Source of the DNA: Paenisporosarcina indica
Lineage (GTDB): Bacteria; Bacillota; Bacilli; Bacillales_A; Planococcaceae
NCBI RefSeq assembly: GCF_001939075.1
Contig: NZ_MPTA01000003.1
Span: 1-64,000, forward strand
Length of the DNA stretch: 64,000 bases
Reading direction: 5' to 3'
The position numbers and the translations under genes were made by a program. This document shows, one piece after another, positions 28,875 through 38,718 of the stretch (its first letter is position 1; every line of letters begins with the position of its first letter). The notes below the pieces were generated by a model that saw only the letters and a list, made by a program, of their open reading frames with translations, did not search any database and had not been told where the DNA came from.

Positions 28875-29060
28875 ATGGGCAAGGCTATTTCAAACAAAGA
28901 TCAACAAGTCACTTACTTAAAAGAACGTCTACACATCTTCTTAGAAGTATTAGATTCAATTGAACCAGAAACGACTGAACTTGAAGATATTGATCGTCTC
29001 ATCGCGATGATGGATGAATTAGAAGAAAAAATGGAACAATTTAAAAACGACTCTGAATGA
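28875..29060 (+). CDS. SE1561 family small protein
   Basis: The 61-residue acidic protein (MGKAISNKDQQVTYLKERL...) resembles the SE1561 family of short Bacillales proteins. It is predicted to be two helices, coiled-coil-like at the C-terminal end (MMDELEEKMEQF). ATG 28875 has GAGGTG seven bases upstream; the longer frame starting at 28851 includes this site. Function is unknown. Confidence 0.8.
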   Translation: MGKAISNKDQQVTYLKERLHIFLEVLDSIEPETTELEDIDRLIAMMDELEEKMEQFKNDSE

Positions 29061-29229
29061 CCGTGTAGAGGGTGCCCTTTGGCGCTCTCTTTTTCTATAG
29101 CATCACAGAACCCTCTCCTCCTCCTTCTATCTTCCCTCCGAGTAATCCATTCCTTTTATTTAGTAGTGAAAAGAGTATAATGGAGGATGGAAATATTACT
29201 AAGCATTTAATGAGAGGAGCTCCACAAAC

Positions 29230-30771
29230 ATGTACTTAGAAATATTAGAAAAAAGCATTTATGAGTTGATTACCGAAACATCGACGAACTTACCTAAAGA
29301 TGTGCGCCGTGTAGTTCGAAAAGCAAAAGCAGCAGAAAATGCTGGAACACGAGCTGCGATGAGTTTAGACACAATTACAAATAATATCCAAATGGCCGAA
29401 GAAAACGTTTCACCTATTTGCCAAGATACTGGTCTCCCTACTTTTAAAATCAAGACACCAATTGGGGTTAATCAACTAGAAATTAAAGCTGCAATAAAAC
29501 GCGCAATGATTACAGCTACTAAAAATGCAAAGTTACGTCCTAACGCAGTAGATTCGCTGACTGGGGAAAACAGTGGTGATAACTTAGGTGTTGGACTTCC
29601 AGTCGTAAAGTTTGAACAATGGGAAAAAGATTACATAGATATGAAGCTAATCCTTAAGGGTGGCGGTTGCGAAAACAAGAATATTCAATATAGCCTTCCT
29701 GCTGATTTAGAAGGAATCGGAAAAGCTGGACGTAACCTGGATGGAATTCGTAAATGTATCCTTCACTCTGTCTATCAAGCCCAAGGACAAGGTTGTTCAG
29801 CTGGATTTATCGGTGTAGGAATTGGAGGCGATCGTTCTTCAGGATATGATTTAGCTAAAGAGCAATTATTCCGCTCAGTTGATGATGTGAACCCACATGC
29901 TCAACTTGCAGAACTCGAAGAGTATATTGTCGAAAAAGCAAACACATTAGGTATTGGAACAATGGGCTTTGGTGGAGAAGCTACTTTACTAGGTTGCAAG
30001 ATTGGTGTAATGCACCGAATCCCTGCAAGTTTCTTTGTTTCTGTTGCCTATAATTGTTGGGCTTACCGTCGTTTAGGGATTAACATTAACCCTACAACTG
30101 GTGAAATCAATGAATGGCAATACCAAGAAGGCGAGAAAGTTGAATTTAATAACGATGGTGCAGATGATTCTGTCGAAGAAGCAGCATCTCGAATTGTTGA
30201 ACTTCGTGCTCCAATCAGTGAAGAAGAAATTCGTCAATTACATGTTGGCGATGTTGTCAAAATTAGTGGGATGATGTACACAGGTCGTGATGCGATTCAT
30301 AGTTACTTATCTGATCACGACGCACCTCTTGATTTAAATGGGCAAATTATTTATCACTGTGGTCCGGTTGTTGCAAAAGATGAAGAAGGCAATTGGCAAA
30401 TTAAAGCGGCAGGTCCAACTACATCAATTCGTGAGGAACCTTACCAAGGTGACATCATGAAAAAATTCGGCATCCGTGCCGTTATGGGTAAAGGCGGAAT
30501 GGGACCAAAAACACTGGCTGCACTTCATGAGCATGGCGGTGTGTACTTGAACGCTATCGGTGGTGCTGCTCAATACTATGCAGATTGCATAAAAGGCGTT
30601 GAAGGTGTCGATTTAATGCAGTTTGGTATTCCTGAAGCAATGTGGCATTTACGTGTAGAAGACTTCACAGCAGTAGTTACGATGGATTCTCACGGCAACA
30701 GTTTACATGCAGATGTAGATAAATCTTCATTGGAAAAACTATCACAATATAGCGAACGAGTATATAAATAA
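29230..30771 (+). CDS. Fumarate hydratase, class I (iron-sulfur)
   Basis: The 513-residue enzyme interconverts fumarate and malate. It is the fused form with an alpha region (residues 1-285, tartrate dehydratase alpha-like) and a beta region (from about 330). Cysteines in ICQDTGLP, QGQGCSAG and TLLGCKIG are in the positions that bind the 4Fe-4S cluster. GDNLGVGLPVVKFE, GGCENKN and KGGMGPKTLAAL are further family motifs. Start ATG 29230 follows AGAGGAG at ten bases. Class I enzymes are oxygen-sensitive, and an additional class II enzyme may exist elsewhere. Confidence 0.93.
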   Translation: MYLEILEKSIYELITETSTNLPKDVRRVVRKAKAAENAGTRAAMSLDTITNNIQMAEENVSPICQDTGLPTFKIKTPIGVNQLEIKAAIKRAMITATKNAKLRPNAVDSLTGENSGDNLGVGLPVVKFEQWEKDYIDMKLILKGGGCENKNIQYSLPADLEGIGKAGRNLDGIRKCILHSVYQAQGQGCSAGFIGVGIGGDRSSGYDLAKEQLFRSVDDVNPHAQLAELEEYIVEKANTLGIGTMGFGGEATLLGCKIGVMHRIPASFFVSVAYNCWAYRRLGININPTTGEINEWQYQEGEKVEFNNDGADDSVEEAASRIVELRAPISEEEIRQLHVGDVVKISGMMYTGRDAIHSYLSDHDAPLDLNGQIIYHCGPVVAKDEEGNWQIKAAGPTTSIREEPYQGDIMKKFGIRAVMGKGGMGPKTLAALHEHGGVYLNAIGGAAQYYADCIKGVEGVDLMQFGIPEAMWHLRVEDFTAVVTMDSHGNSLHADVDKSSLEKLSQYSERVYK

Positions 30772-30781
30772 GATTGGTTAA

Positions 30782-30820
30782 AGAAAGCAGGAGCGTCTAT
30801 ACGACGGCTCCTGCTTTTTT
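30782..30820 (+). terminator. Terminator of the fumarase gene
   Basis: AAAGCAGGAGC and GCTCCTGCTTT form an 11-bp stem with an inner GTC/GAC pair and six T. It overlaps the 3' end of the convergent yihY-like gene. Confidence 0.92.
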
Positions 30821-31771
30821 CATCGCTAATTTTTCTTTTCGCTGTTGCATAACCGCATTTATTTGCCCACCCACCATTAGGATGATTCCTGAGAAATAAA
30901 GCCACATCATGAGAACAATGATTCCTCCGATACTTCCATAAGTGGCCGAATAGTTGGCAAAACTACTAACATACAATGAAAATGCATAGGAAACGAGAAT
31001 CCATCCGAGTGTTGCAAAGATAGCCCCAGGTATTACACTCTTTAAATATAATTTACGGTTTGGAGCTATCCAATACAGCAACATGAATACAATAAAAATC
31101 ATTATCGGGGGAATGGTCCAACGAATGTTTCCCCACACCTCGAGAAACCCAGATTCATATCCTAAATATGAAAACAAAATTGATCCAATTTGTTTTCCAA
31201 AGATAGGTAGTATTAACGCAATGATAAACAATAAGATTAATAGTAAAGTAAAGATTACAGAAATGCCTCGAGCTATAATAAAAGGTCGTGTTTCTTCTAT
31301 ATCATAAGAACGATTTAGTGATTTGATTAAAGCATTCATCCCATTTGAAGCGGACCAAATTGTTGCTAAAAACCCGATGGATAATAGCCCACCTTGGCGC
31401 GAATCAAGTACTTCATCTAATGTATTTTCAATTAATAGATAAACTTCTTCGGGTGCATATGTAAGTAAAAAACTAAATAACTGTTCTTCGGGCAAATTTA
31501 AATAAGGCAAAAGTGTTACCATGAAAATGAGTAGAGGAAATAATGCCAACAAGAAAAAAAATGCTAATTGGGCACCAAGTGCAGTTACGTCTACATGTTG
31601 TATATTAGCCAACAATTCCTGAAAGAATCCTTTTGATGTGGTTACATCAAAAGGATCATCAGATTTATTTTTCTTCTTAAAATTCATCAGTTTTAACTTA
31701 CTTAAAAAATTGAATTTGGAACGGGACTTTTGGCTCCCTCTCGGTTGAATCGGTTCGCCCTCGTTTGCCAT
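30797..31771 (-). CDS. yfkH: YihY/BrkB family membrane protein (YfkH)
   Basis: The 324-residue protein has a basic cytosolic N-terminus of about 60 residues and six membrane helices. Motifs ALGAQLAFFFLLALFPLL, SIGFLATIWSASNGMNALIKSLNRSYD and the TYGSIGGIIVLMMWLYFSG region near the C-terminus are those of the YihY/BrkB (formerly called RNase BN) family. Its function is not established. ATG 31771 has AGGGGATG upstream. It lies 18 bases after the YtxH-like gene and is in the neighbourhood expected of B. subtilis yfkH, near yfkK. Confidence 0.85.
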   Translation of the reverse strand: MANEGEPIQPRGSQKSRSKFNFLSKLKLMNFKKKNKSDDPFDVTTSKGFFQELLANIQHVDVTALGAQLAFFFLLALFPLLIFMVTLLPYLNLPEEQLFSFLLTYAPEEVYLLIENTLDEVLDSRQGGLLSIGFLATIWSASNGMNALIKSLNRSYDIEETRPFIIARGISVIFTLLLILLFIIALILPIFGKQIGSILFSYLGYESGFLEVWGNIRWTIPPIMIFIVFMLLYWIAPNRKLYLKSVIPGAIFATLGWILVSYAFSLYVSSFANYSATYGSIGGIIVLMMWLYFSGIILMVGGQINAVMQQRKEKLAMKKAGAVV

Positions 31772-31789
31772 ATATATACATCCCCTTTC

Positions 31790-32287
31790 TTAGTTGAGAT
31801 GATTGTTTGCAAACAATTGCTCAGGAATTATTGGCATTAAGAAGGCATCTTCTTTTGGTTTTTCTTCGTCTTTAACCAGTGTTTTATATTCTTCTTTTGA
31901 TTGTGTAAAAGCATCTTTCGTATCTGTTACTAAAGTTTTCACTTGTGGTGTTAATGTTTTAAATTCATTTACTTTTTCTGAAAAAGTTTTTGCGTCTAGC
32001 GAAAACTGCGTATACATGGATGTTAGTTTATCCGTTTTTTCTTGAACTTTTGCTTTTAAGTCTTCAGGGTTTTGTACATAATATTTAACATATGTTGAAG
32101 CCGATTTAACTTTATTCATCATTTCGCTACGTGTTGATTTGTCTAATAAGCTGATACCTGCTCCTGCAATTGCCCCAAAAGCCATACCTTTTACAAACTT
32201 ATTTGATTTTTTGTTTTCATTTTTGCTGGCATTCGTTTTTTCATTTTTGTTTGCATGCGTGTTTACATTTTTGCTTACAGTCATCAT
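31790..32287 (-). CDS. YtxH-like protein
   Basis: This 165-residue protein has an asparagine/lysine-rich N-terminus (ANKNEKTNASKNENKK), one glycine-rich hydrophobic helix (KGMAFGAIAGAGISLL, about residues 32-47) and a long charged helical tail. This is the YtxH pattern of membrane-anchored coiled-coil stress proteins. GGGAGGTATT precedes tandem ATG codons at 32287 and 32284; either could be used. It is followed by the YihY-type gene on the same strand. Confidence 0.7.
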   Translation of the reverse strand: MMTVSKNVNTHANKNEKTNASKNENKKSNKFVKGMAFGAIAGAGISLLDKSTRSEMMNKVKSASTYVKYYVQNPEDLKAKVQEKTDKLTSMYTQFSLDAKTFSEKVNEFKTLTPQVKTLVTDTKDAFTQSKEEYKTLVKDEEKPKEDAFLMPIIPEQLFANNHLN

Positions 32288-32430
32288 AATACCTCCCAAA
32301 ATTATTTTGATACGTCAATGTGCTTTAATATACCCAATTTTTCGTTTTTAAAACTAGATCGAATATTAATTTGACAAATTTTCTGGTAAGTGAAATGATT
32401 GACCAAATGGTTCGAAAGGTAGGAAATGAA

Positions 32431-32652
32431 ATGAATTTAATACAGCCTTCTCAAGAAAATGTTGAATATATGATTGAACAAATCAAAGATAAATTGCGCA
32501 TGGTTAATGTAGACGCAATGAAATCAGAACACTTTGATGATACTCAGTATGATGATTTACACTATTTATATACCATGGTTATGAAGCGCAATACATTTAG
32601 TCCAAGTGAAATGCAGGCAATTGCAGTTGAATTAGGATCTTTACGTAAATAA
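32431..32652 (+). CDS. yfkK: UPF0435 family protein YfkK
   Basis: The 73-residue protein matches B. subtilis YfkK: ENVEYMIEQIKDKLRMVN and the C-terminal SPSEMQAIAVELGSLRK are nearly invariant. Start ATG 32431 follows AGGAAATGAA and gives the family length; the frame is open to 32371. It is divergent from the YtxH-like gene. Function is unknown. Confidence 0.88.
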   Translation: MNLIQPSQENVEYMIEQIKDKLRMVNVDAMKSEHFDDTQYDDLHYLYTMVMKRNTFSPSEMQAIAVELGSLRK

Positions 32653-32662
32653 ATGCAAATAA

Positions 32663-32698
32663 AAAAAGAGTGACCCAAATATTTGGGTCACTCTTTTT
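32663..32698. terminator. Bidirectional terminator after yfkK
   Basis: A perfect 36-base palindrome, AAAAAGAGTGACCCAAAT joined to its complement, with T runs at both ends. It ends 60 bases before the psuG stop and may serve both transcripts. Confidence 0.92.
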
Positions 32699-32757
32699 CA
32701 CTTTTTTGGATATACTAAAATTTTGCAAGTGGTTTTACACAAGTCACTGTAAAAAAT

Positions 32758-33672
32758 TTAAATAAGCTTTTGATATGCAACAGCAATTCCTGATCCCACT
32801 ACCGCATTATGTTTTACAAGAGCAATGTTTGCAACTAGGCTCTTTCCTTCTGTTAATTCTTTTACTTTTCCAAGTAAGAAAGGAGTAACATTTTTACCCG
32901 CAATACCTTTTTCATCAGCTTCAGCCAAAGCTTTTTCAATGATATTTGTAATAAAAGACTCCTCCATTGCATCTTCAACGCGAATTGGATTGGCGATAAC
33001 TACACCACCCTGTAATTTTAAATCCCATTTCGCTTTTAACATAGCCGCAACTGTTTCCGCATCATCTGCACGGAAGTTTACATCAAATGGGCTTGTGCGT
33101 GTGTAGAATGCTGGTAGCGCGTCAGTTTGGTATCCAACTACTGGAACACCTTTCGTTTCTAAAAATTCAAGTGTTAGTCCAATATCCAAAATCGATTTTG
33201 CACCTGCACAGATAACAGCTACATTTGTTTGAGCCAATTCTTCTAAATCAGCTGAAATATCCATCGTCGTTTCAGCACCACGATGTACACCACCAATACC
33301 GCCCGTTACGAACACGCGAATACCAGCTAAATCTGCACAAATCATGGTAGCAGCAACTGTCGTGGCACCCTTTTGTTTAGTTGCTAATAAGTAACCTAGG
33401 TCACGGCGTGAAGCTTTTGCCACATCTGGGCTATTTCCTAGCACTTCTAGTTCTTCATCTGATAGGCCAATTTTTATTTGACCATCCAAAATAGCAATGG
33501 TTGCAGGCACTGCACCGTTGTCACGAATAATCTGTTCCACTTCTCTTGCAGTTATAACGTTTTGTGGATATGGCATTCCGTGTGAAATAATTGTCGATTC
33601 AAGTGCTACGATGGCTTTGCCTGATTCTAATGCTTCCTTAACCTCTGTTGAATATGAAATATATTGTTTCAT
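32758..33672 (-). CDS. psuG: Pseudouridine-5'-phosphate glycosidase PsuG
   Basis: The 304-residue enzyme splits pseudouridine 5'-phosphate to uracil and ribose 5-phosphate. [16 protein letters not shown] near the N-terminus, [39 protein letters not shown] and [12 protein letters not shown] are family motifs. ATG 33672 begins right after the psuK stop codon at 33673 and has GGAGGAATTATAA inside the psuK end, so the two form an operon for pseudouridine salvage. Confidence 0.94.
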   Translation of the reverse strand: MKQYISYSTEVKEALESGKAIVALESTIISHGMPYPQNVITAREVEQIIRDNGAVPATIAILDGQIKIGLSDEELEVLGNSPDVAKASRRDLGYLLATKQKGATTVAATMICADLAGIRVFVTGGIGGVHRGAETTMDISADLEELAQTNVAVICAGAKSILDIGLTLEFLETKGVPVVGYQTDALPAFYTRTSPFDVNFRADDAETVAAMLKAKWDLKLQGGVVIANPIRVEDAMEESFITNIIEKALAEADEKGIAGKNVTPFLLGKVKELTEGKSLVANIALVKHNAVVGSGIAVAYQKLI

Positions 33673-34767
33673 TTATAATTCCTCCATTTCTAATTTCAAA
33701 CGTGTTGCTGATAGTTCAGTTCTTACTGTATAAGGCGAAGATAACGTTTTAGATGCGTTCATAAGTCCCGCCTGAATGGCTTGTCTAACCGGCATTCCTG
33801 CTAACCATCCATGAAGTGTTGCTCCAACAAACGCGTCTCCTGCACCTGTAACATCTTCAATCAAGGATGTTTTATGGGCTGGCATATGGAATACATCTTC
33901 ATTTGAAGTACCAACATAAACCCCATTGCCCCCTGCTGTGATTACAACATTTTCTACACCCTTTTCCAGGAAAGCAATAACTGCTTGATTAAAATGTTCA
34001 GTCTTATCTATCTTCATTTGCAAAGCAGTTTCCGCTTCGTCACGATTGCATATAAGCCACGTCACTCCTTGCAAATCGTCCGGCATTCTATCCATTTTTG
34101 GCGATGAAACGGGTACAATGGCAAATGGAATTTGTTTTGAAAGAGCAAACTCCTTCATGAACATCACAGTTTCTTTCGGACAGTTTAAGTCGATTATTAT
34201 AAGAGTAGAACCACTTAAAATCATTTCATATCTTTGAAGGTAGGCAGGTGTTAATTCCTCATATACACCCATGTTCGCCATTGCGAGTACCAATTCACCC
34301 GTTGGATCTAGTACAGCCGAATAAGAACCTGTACCGTGATTGGATAGTTGATTAATCGATTGCAAATTTATAAAACCCTGCGAAGCAGTTTCAATCGTTT
34401 GCCAATCAGCATCTTTTCCTGCTGTTGTAAATAATCGTACTTTATGTCCAAGACGGCCTAAGTTCTCACCAATATTTCGAGCAACTCCTCCAACGCTTTC
34501 AGTTACATTTGCGGGGTTAGAAGTACCATGCTGAACATTCTGTTGCAAATGAAATTTCCGATCAACGTTTGCTCCACCAATACAATGAATTTCTTTTTCT
34601 TCTTGTAAAATGTAGGCCCGTCCGGCAATTTTCCCTTGCTTCATTAAACCGGATATTAAATTGGCTAATGCAGGCCTTGAGATGTTTAATGCTTCAGACA
34701 TTTCTTTTTGTGACAAAAATGGATTTTGGCCAATCATATCCATGATTGCCTTCTCTTTTTCATTCAT
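33673..34767 (-). CDS. psuK: Pseudouridine kinase PsuK with N-terminal winged-helix domain
   Basis: The 364-residue protein fuses a winged helix-turn-helix (residues 1-55, FLSQKEMSEALNISRPALANLISGLMKQGKI) to a PfkB-type sugar kinase (from about residue 60), with GGVARNIGENLGRLG as the substrate motif and VTGAGDAFVGATLHG as the catalytic and anion-hole motif. It would phosphorylate pseudouridine for PsuG. The DNA-binding part may let the kinase control its own operon; no operator was identified with certainty in the AT-rich region 34768-34930. Confidence 0.9.
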   Translation of the reverse strand: MNEKEKAIMDMIGQNPFLSQKEMSEALNISRPALANLISGLMKQGKIAGRAYILQEEKEIHCIGGANVDRKFHLQQNVQHGTSNPANVTESVGGVARNIGENLGRLGHKVRLFTTAGKDADWQTIETASQGFINLQSINQLSNHGTGSYSAVLDPTGELVLAMANMGVYEELTPAYLQRYEMILSGSTLIIIDLNCPKETVMFMKEFALSKQIPFAIVPVSSPKMDRMPDDLQGVTWLICNRDEAETALQMKIDKTEHFNQAVIAFLEKGVENVVITAGGNGVYVGTSNEDVFHMPAHKTSLIEDVTGAGDAFVGATLHGWLAGMPVRQAIQAGLMNASKTLSSPYTVRTELSATRLKLEMEEL

Positions 34768-34930
34768 TACATCACCTTTTTTAACATTTGTTTATAATAT
34801 AAACTTTTGTTAGGAATTTTGCAACTCTTAATTTCATTACAAAGTTCTTTCGTCTTACGAATTTTGTAATTGATTTACTCCTTCGAATATTGCTACTATA
34901 GGAATAGACTGTATAGAAGGAGACTTACAA

Positions 34931-36163
34931 ATGACAACTTTTAATGAGAAATTAACGAAATACGCTGAATTAGCTGTAAAAGTAGGAGTAAACATTCAGC
35001 CAGGGCAAAGTTTATACATCGCTGCCTCTATCGACAATCCTGAATTTGTTCGTTTATTAACGAAGATTGCCTATGAAGTAGGTGCAAAACAAGTATTTGT
35101 AGATTGGTCTGATGACGTTATTTCACGTACACGTTATGAATTAGCACCAAGTGATTCATTCAGTGAGTTTCCAGCTTGGAAAGTTCAAGAGCGTGAACAA
35201 CTGGCAGAACAAGGTGCTGCATTTATGAGTGTGGTATCTTCAAGTCCTGATCTTTTAAAAGGAATTGAGTCCTCTCGTATTGCTGCTTTCCAAAAAGCAG
35301 CTGGAACAGCACTCAATAAATATCGTCAATATGTTCAATCAGATAAAATTAGCTGGACAGTTATTGCTGCTCCTTCGAAAGCTTGGGCCTCTAAAGTATT
35401 CCCAGAATTGCCAGAAGAAAAACAAGTTTCAGCTTTATGGGAAGCTATTTTTAAAGCTGTACGTGCAGATTTAGAATCTCCAATCGATGCTTGGTTGAAA
35501 CATGATGAAACACTTCATGAAAAAGTCCATTACTTGAACGAGAAGAAATATCACAAACTTCACTACACAGCACCAGGAACTGACTTGACTATTGAATTAC
35601 CTAGTGGACATCTATGGTGTGGTGCTGGTAGTGTGAATGAAAAAGGCGAAACATTCATGGCAAATATGCCTACCGAAGAAGTGTTTACCGTGCCTTTGAA
35701 AACTGGGGTAAATGGGGTTGTATCTAGCACGAAACCATTAAGCTATGGTGGCAATATAATTGATAACTTCCAAGTCACATTTGAGGCTGGACGCATTGTT
35801 AGCGTTAAGGCTGAAGAAGGACAAGAAGTATTGCAACAATTGGTGGATACTGATGAAGGGTCGAAATACTTAGGAGAAGTTGCTTTAGTTCCTCATGAAT
35901 CAGCTATTTCTCAATCAGGATTACTTTTTTACAACACACTATTTGATGAAAATGCTTCAAACCATTTAGCAATCGGGAGTGCGTATGCATTCTGTTTAGA
36001 AGGCGGCAAAAAAATGTCACAAGAAGAACTAAAAGAAAATGGGTTAAACCAAAGTATCACACACGTTGACTTTATGATTGGCTCTGACCAAATGGATATT
36101 GATGGTATTAAAGAAGACGGCTCGAAAGAACCTATATTCCGTGGCGGCAACTGGGCGTTTTAA
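34931..36163 (+). CDS. Aminopeptidase, M29 family (AmpS/PepS)
   Basis: The 410-residue metallo-aminopeptidase of the thermophilic AmpS/PepS family releases N-terminal residues from peptides. Conserved metal-ligand regions are ELPSGHLWCGAG, MPTEEVFT, GEVALVPHESAIS, NTLFDENASNHLAIG and THVDFMIGSDQMDIDG. ATG 34931 follows AGAAGGAGACTTACAA, and a reasonable promoter (TTGATT, 18 bases, TACTAT) precedes it. It is a clear paralogue of the gene at 46927-48156. Confidence 0.93.
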   Translation: MTTFNEKLTKYAELAVKVGVNIQPGQSLYIAASIDNPEFVRLLTKIAYEVGAKQVFVDWSDDVISRTRYELAPSDSFSEFPAWKVQEREQLAEQGAAFMSVVSSSPDLLKGIESSRIAAFQKAAGTALNKYRQYVQSDKISWTVIAAPSKAWASKVFPELPEEKQVSALWEAIFKAVRADLESPIDAWLKHDETLHEKVHYLNEKKYHKLHYTAPGTDLTIELPSGHLWCGAGSVNEKGETFMANMPTEEVFTVPLKTGVNGVVSSTKPLSYGGNIIDNFQVTFEAGRIVSVKAEEGQEVLQQLVDTDEGSKYLGEVALVPHESAISQSGLLFYNTLFDENASNHLAIGSAYAFCLEGGKKMSQEELKENGLNQSITHVDFMIGSDQMDIDGIKEDGSKEPIFRGGNWAF

Positions 36164-36263
36164 TCGTCAATATTAACCAGTTAGTTGTTAGGACTTCTAA
36201 ATTCTCTTATTTCATGTATACTAATAGTATTGTACAAATAGGTTAGTAGAAAGGGGAATTCTA

Positions 36264-36404
36264 ATGGCTATCGGAGTAATAACAGTCGTGGGTTTTATAG
36301 TTATTCTAGGCATCGTTGGAATGGCAGTTATGCATTTCATTGGAAAAGCATTACCTGCTCATGAATCAGAAATAATTGACCCAAAACCAAAAAATCAATT
36401 CTAA
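36264..36404 (+). CDS. Small single-pass membrane protein
   Basis: A 46-codon gene starting ATG 36264 after AAAGGGGAATTCTA. The product has one hydrophobic helix (about residues 2-26) and a short polar tail ending DPKPKNQF. It resembles short YtzI-like membrane proteins in layout only. It has its own terminator at 36407-36441. Function is unknown. Confidence 0.7.
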   Translation: MAIGVITVVGFIVILGIVGMAVMHFIGKALPAHESEIIDPKPKNQF

Positions 36405-36406
36405 TA

Positions 36407-36441
36407 TAGAAAAGCAGTCGTCTTAGGACGATTGCTTTTTT
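36407..36441 (+). terminator. Terminator of the small membrane protein gene
   Basis: AAAGCAGTCGTC and GACGATTGCTTT stem with a TTAG loop and seven T. Confidence 0.9.
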
Positions 36442-36651
36442 TGTTACCTCATATCGTTTTGTTTACACTTTTAATACACCAGCATGACAAAATTATGACA
36501 CCTTCTTACTTTCTGCTTATTTTCAAGACTAGATCTACTTCTTTAGACTCACAAATTACTGCAATAATTGAAAACTCCCATTAAGTACCACATGGCATAG
36601 CACGTTTTATCCTCTATAATGATGTAGCAAGCTTTATAAGGAGGAATCCGC

Positions 36652-37659
36652 ATGTTTTCAAGTATTGATTTAGGAATAGATTTAGGAACAGCTAATATCC
36701 TTGTATATACTAAAAATAAAGGCATCATATTAAATGAACCATCGGTAGTTGCAGTTGATACACGCACAAGACAAGTTATCGCTTTTGGTGAAGAGGCAAA
36801 AAGTATGATCGGTAAAACGCCCGGATCAATCACTGTCATTCGCCCACTAAAAGATGGTGTTATTGCTGACTTTGATGTCACAACTGATATGTTACGAATG
36901 GTCATGAAGAAAATAGGCAAATCATTAGGTAGTTCTGTACGCAAACCAAACGTGATGGTGTGTACACCTTCTGGAGCAACTTCTGTAGAGAGACGTGCGA
37001 TTCATGACGCGGTTAAAAACAGTGGAGCGAAAGAAGTTCATTTGATCGAAGAACCTGTTGCAGCTGCTATTGGAGCAGACTTGCCTGTTAGTGAACCAAT
37101 TGCAAGTGTAATTGTAGATATAGGTGGAGGTACGACGGAAATTGGAATCATTTCATTCGGTGGAGTTGTCTCTTCGAACACTGTAAAAGTTGCAGGAGAT
37201 CGCATGGATGAAGATATTACTCATTTCGTTCGTAAACAATTTAATGTATTAATTGGTGAACGTACAGCGGAAAGAATTAAAATGGAAGTTGGCTACGCAC
37301 TTGTACCTCATACACCAGAAATAATGGAAGTACGCGGTCGTGATGTGGTAACGGGTCTACCAAAAACAATTAATATCAGTTCTACAGATGTCCAAGAAAC
37401 ATTAAAGGAATCATTATTATCGATATTAGAAGCCATTCGAGCAACACTTGAAAGCTGTCCACCTGAACTTTCAGGAGATATTGTTGATCAAGGGGTAGTT
37501 CTAACCGGTGGCGGTGCATTACTGAAAGGGATGCAAGAATGGTTATCCAACGAAATTTCAGTTCCTGTTCACATTGCTCCTCATCCTCTTGAATCAGTAG
37601 CGATTGGAACAGGTCGCTCACTTGTCATGTTGGACAAATTACAAAAAATCGCCCGTTAA
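36652..37659 (+). CDS. mreBH: Rod-shape actin homologue MreBH
   Basis: The 335-residue cytoskeletal ATPase matches MreBH more closely than MreB or Mbl: [81 protein letters not shown] in shape, and [12 protein letters not shown] near the end. Phosphate loops DLGTAN and DIGGGTTE and the adenosine motif [10 protein letters not shown] are intact. It guides lateral wall synthesis and autolysins such as LytE at the membrane. ATG 36652 follows AAGGAGGAATCCGC. It stands alone with its own terminator. Confidence 0.93.
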   Translation: MFSSIDLGIDLGTANILVYTKNKGIILNEPSVVAVDTRTRQVIAFGEEAKSMIGKTPGSITVIRPLKDGVIADFDVTTDMLRMVMKKIGKSLGSSVRKPNVMVCTPSGATSVERRAIHDAVKNSGAKEVHLIEEPVAAAIGADLPVSEPIASVIVDIGGGTTEIGIISFGGVVSSNTVKVAGDRMDEDITHFVRKQFNVLIGERTAERIKMEVGYALVPHTPEIMEVRGRDVVTGLPKTINISSTDVQETLKESLLSILEAIRATLESCPPELSGDIVDQGVVLTGGGALLKGMQEWLSNEISVPVHIAPHPLESVAIGTGRSLVMLDKLQKIAR

Positions 37660-37680
37660 TTCCTACACTGGTAACCTCCT

Positions 37681-37717
37681 AATAAGCGAGATGATTCTAT
37701 CATCTTGCTTATTTTTT
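37681..37717 (+). terminator. Terminator of mreBH
   Basis: AATAAGCGAGATGAT pairs with ATCATCTTGCTTATT, three-base loop, followed by T-rich DNA. Confidence 0.9.
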
Positions 37718-37935
37718 GTTGTGGGGTCTATTTAATTTGGGCGACAATTCTTCATGATTTGATTCACTCTTTTTCTATATGTACATCTCCAAAGTTAATA
37801 AAAAATAGTAATTCCTCTCGATGAGTAAGTGTTAATTAAAATACACCATTTTTAGCTTTGTAACATAAAAGTGGCAAGTTCTTATGAATTTCATTTACAA
37901 TAAGTAGAGGAACTACAGCTCAGGAGGAACTAATA

Positions 37936-38490
37936 ATGACTTATTTAAATGAAATTCTTGCTTTTAATGAAAGATTCGTATCCGAAAAACAATATGAGCC
38001 CTACATAACAACCAAATTCCCTGACAAGAAAATTGCGATACTAACATGTATGGATGCACGTTTATTTGAACTCTTGCCAAAGGCAATGAATTTTAAAAAC
38101 GGTGATGTGAAAATCATCAAAAGTGCAGGTGCCGTTATTAACCATCCATTCGGTGCAGTTATGAGAAGCTTGTTAGTAGCAATCTACGAGTTAAAAGTAG
38201 ACGAAATATACATAATCGGACACTATGACTGCGGTATGAGTGCGATTAAGCCTGATGAAATGATACAAAAAATGGTGAATAGAGGGATTGCTCATGAGAC
38301 CATTAATATGTTGAACCATTCTGGGGTTGATATTAATATGTGGTTACGCGGGTTTGATGATGTTCATGAAGCAGTTAGACATAGTGTAGATATGGTTCGA
38401 AATCATCCATTAATTTTGAAAAATTTTCCCGTTCATGGTTTAGTAATTGACCCCGCTACCGGAAGACTGGATATCGTAGAAGATAAATGA
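37936..38490 (+). CDS. Beta-class carbonic anhydrase
   Basis: The 184-residue enzyme interconverts carbon dioxide and bicarbonate. The zinc ligands Cys38, His96 and Cys99 and the catalytic Asp40-Arg42 pair are in TCMDARL and GHYDCGMS. The short length and INHPFGAVMRSLL fit the class D (YtiB-like) beta-anhydrases. ATG 37936 follows CAGGAGGAACTAATA. It is a single-gene unit. Confidence 0.92.
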   Translation: MTYLNEILAFNERFVSEKQYEPYITTKFPDKKIAILTCMDARLFELLPKAMNFKNGDVKIIKSAGAVINHPFGAVMRSLLVAIYELKVDEIYIIGHYDCGMSAIKPDEMIQKMVNRGIAHETINMLNHSGVDINMWLRGFDDVHEAVRHSVDMVRNHPLILKNFPVHGLVIDPATGRLDIVEDK

Positions 38491-38645
38491 ATAACTGCAT
38501 AAAGAGCTCATGTTTAGCTTTTTAGCATTCCACCATTCTGCTTTTAAAATATCGTTGTAGTTTAGATGCAAATTTTATTATGAAGGTTTTATTTATCAAA
38601 TCAGACAACAACATTTTCTCGGCTTATTTCCCGGGAAATCGACAG

Positions 38646-38679
38646 AAAAGCTGGTCTCTCAAAAGAGAAACCAGCTTTT
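38646..38679. terminator. Bidirectional terminator
   Basis: AAAAGCTGGTCTCTC pairs with GAGAAACCAGCTTTT around a four-base loop, between the convergent carbonic anhydrase and acetyltransferase genes. Confidence 0.85.
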
Positions 38680-38718
38680 CAACATTTTACGCCATTTCCG
38701 CCATGCGGTCTTACCTTT

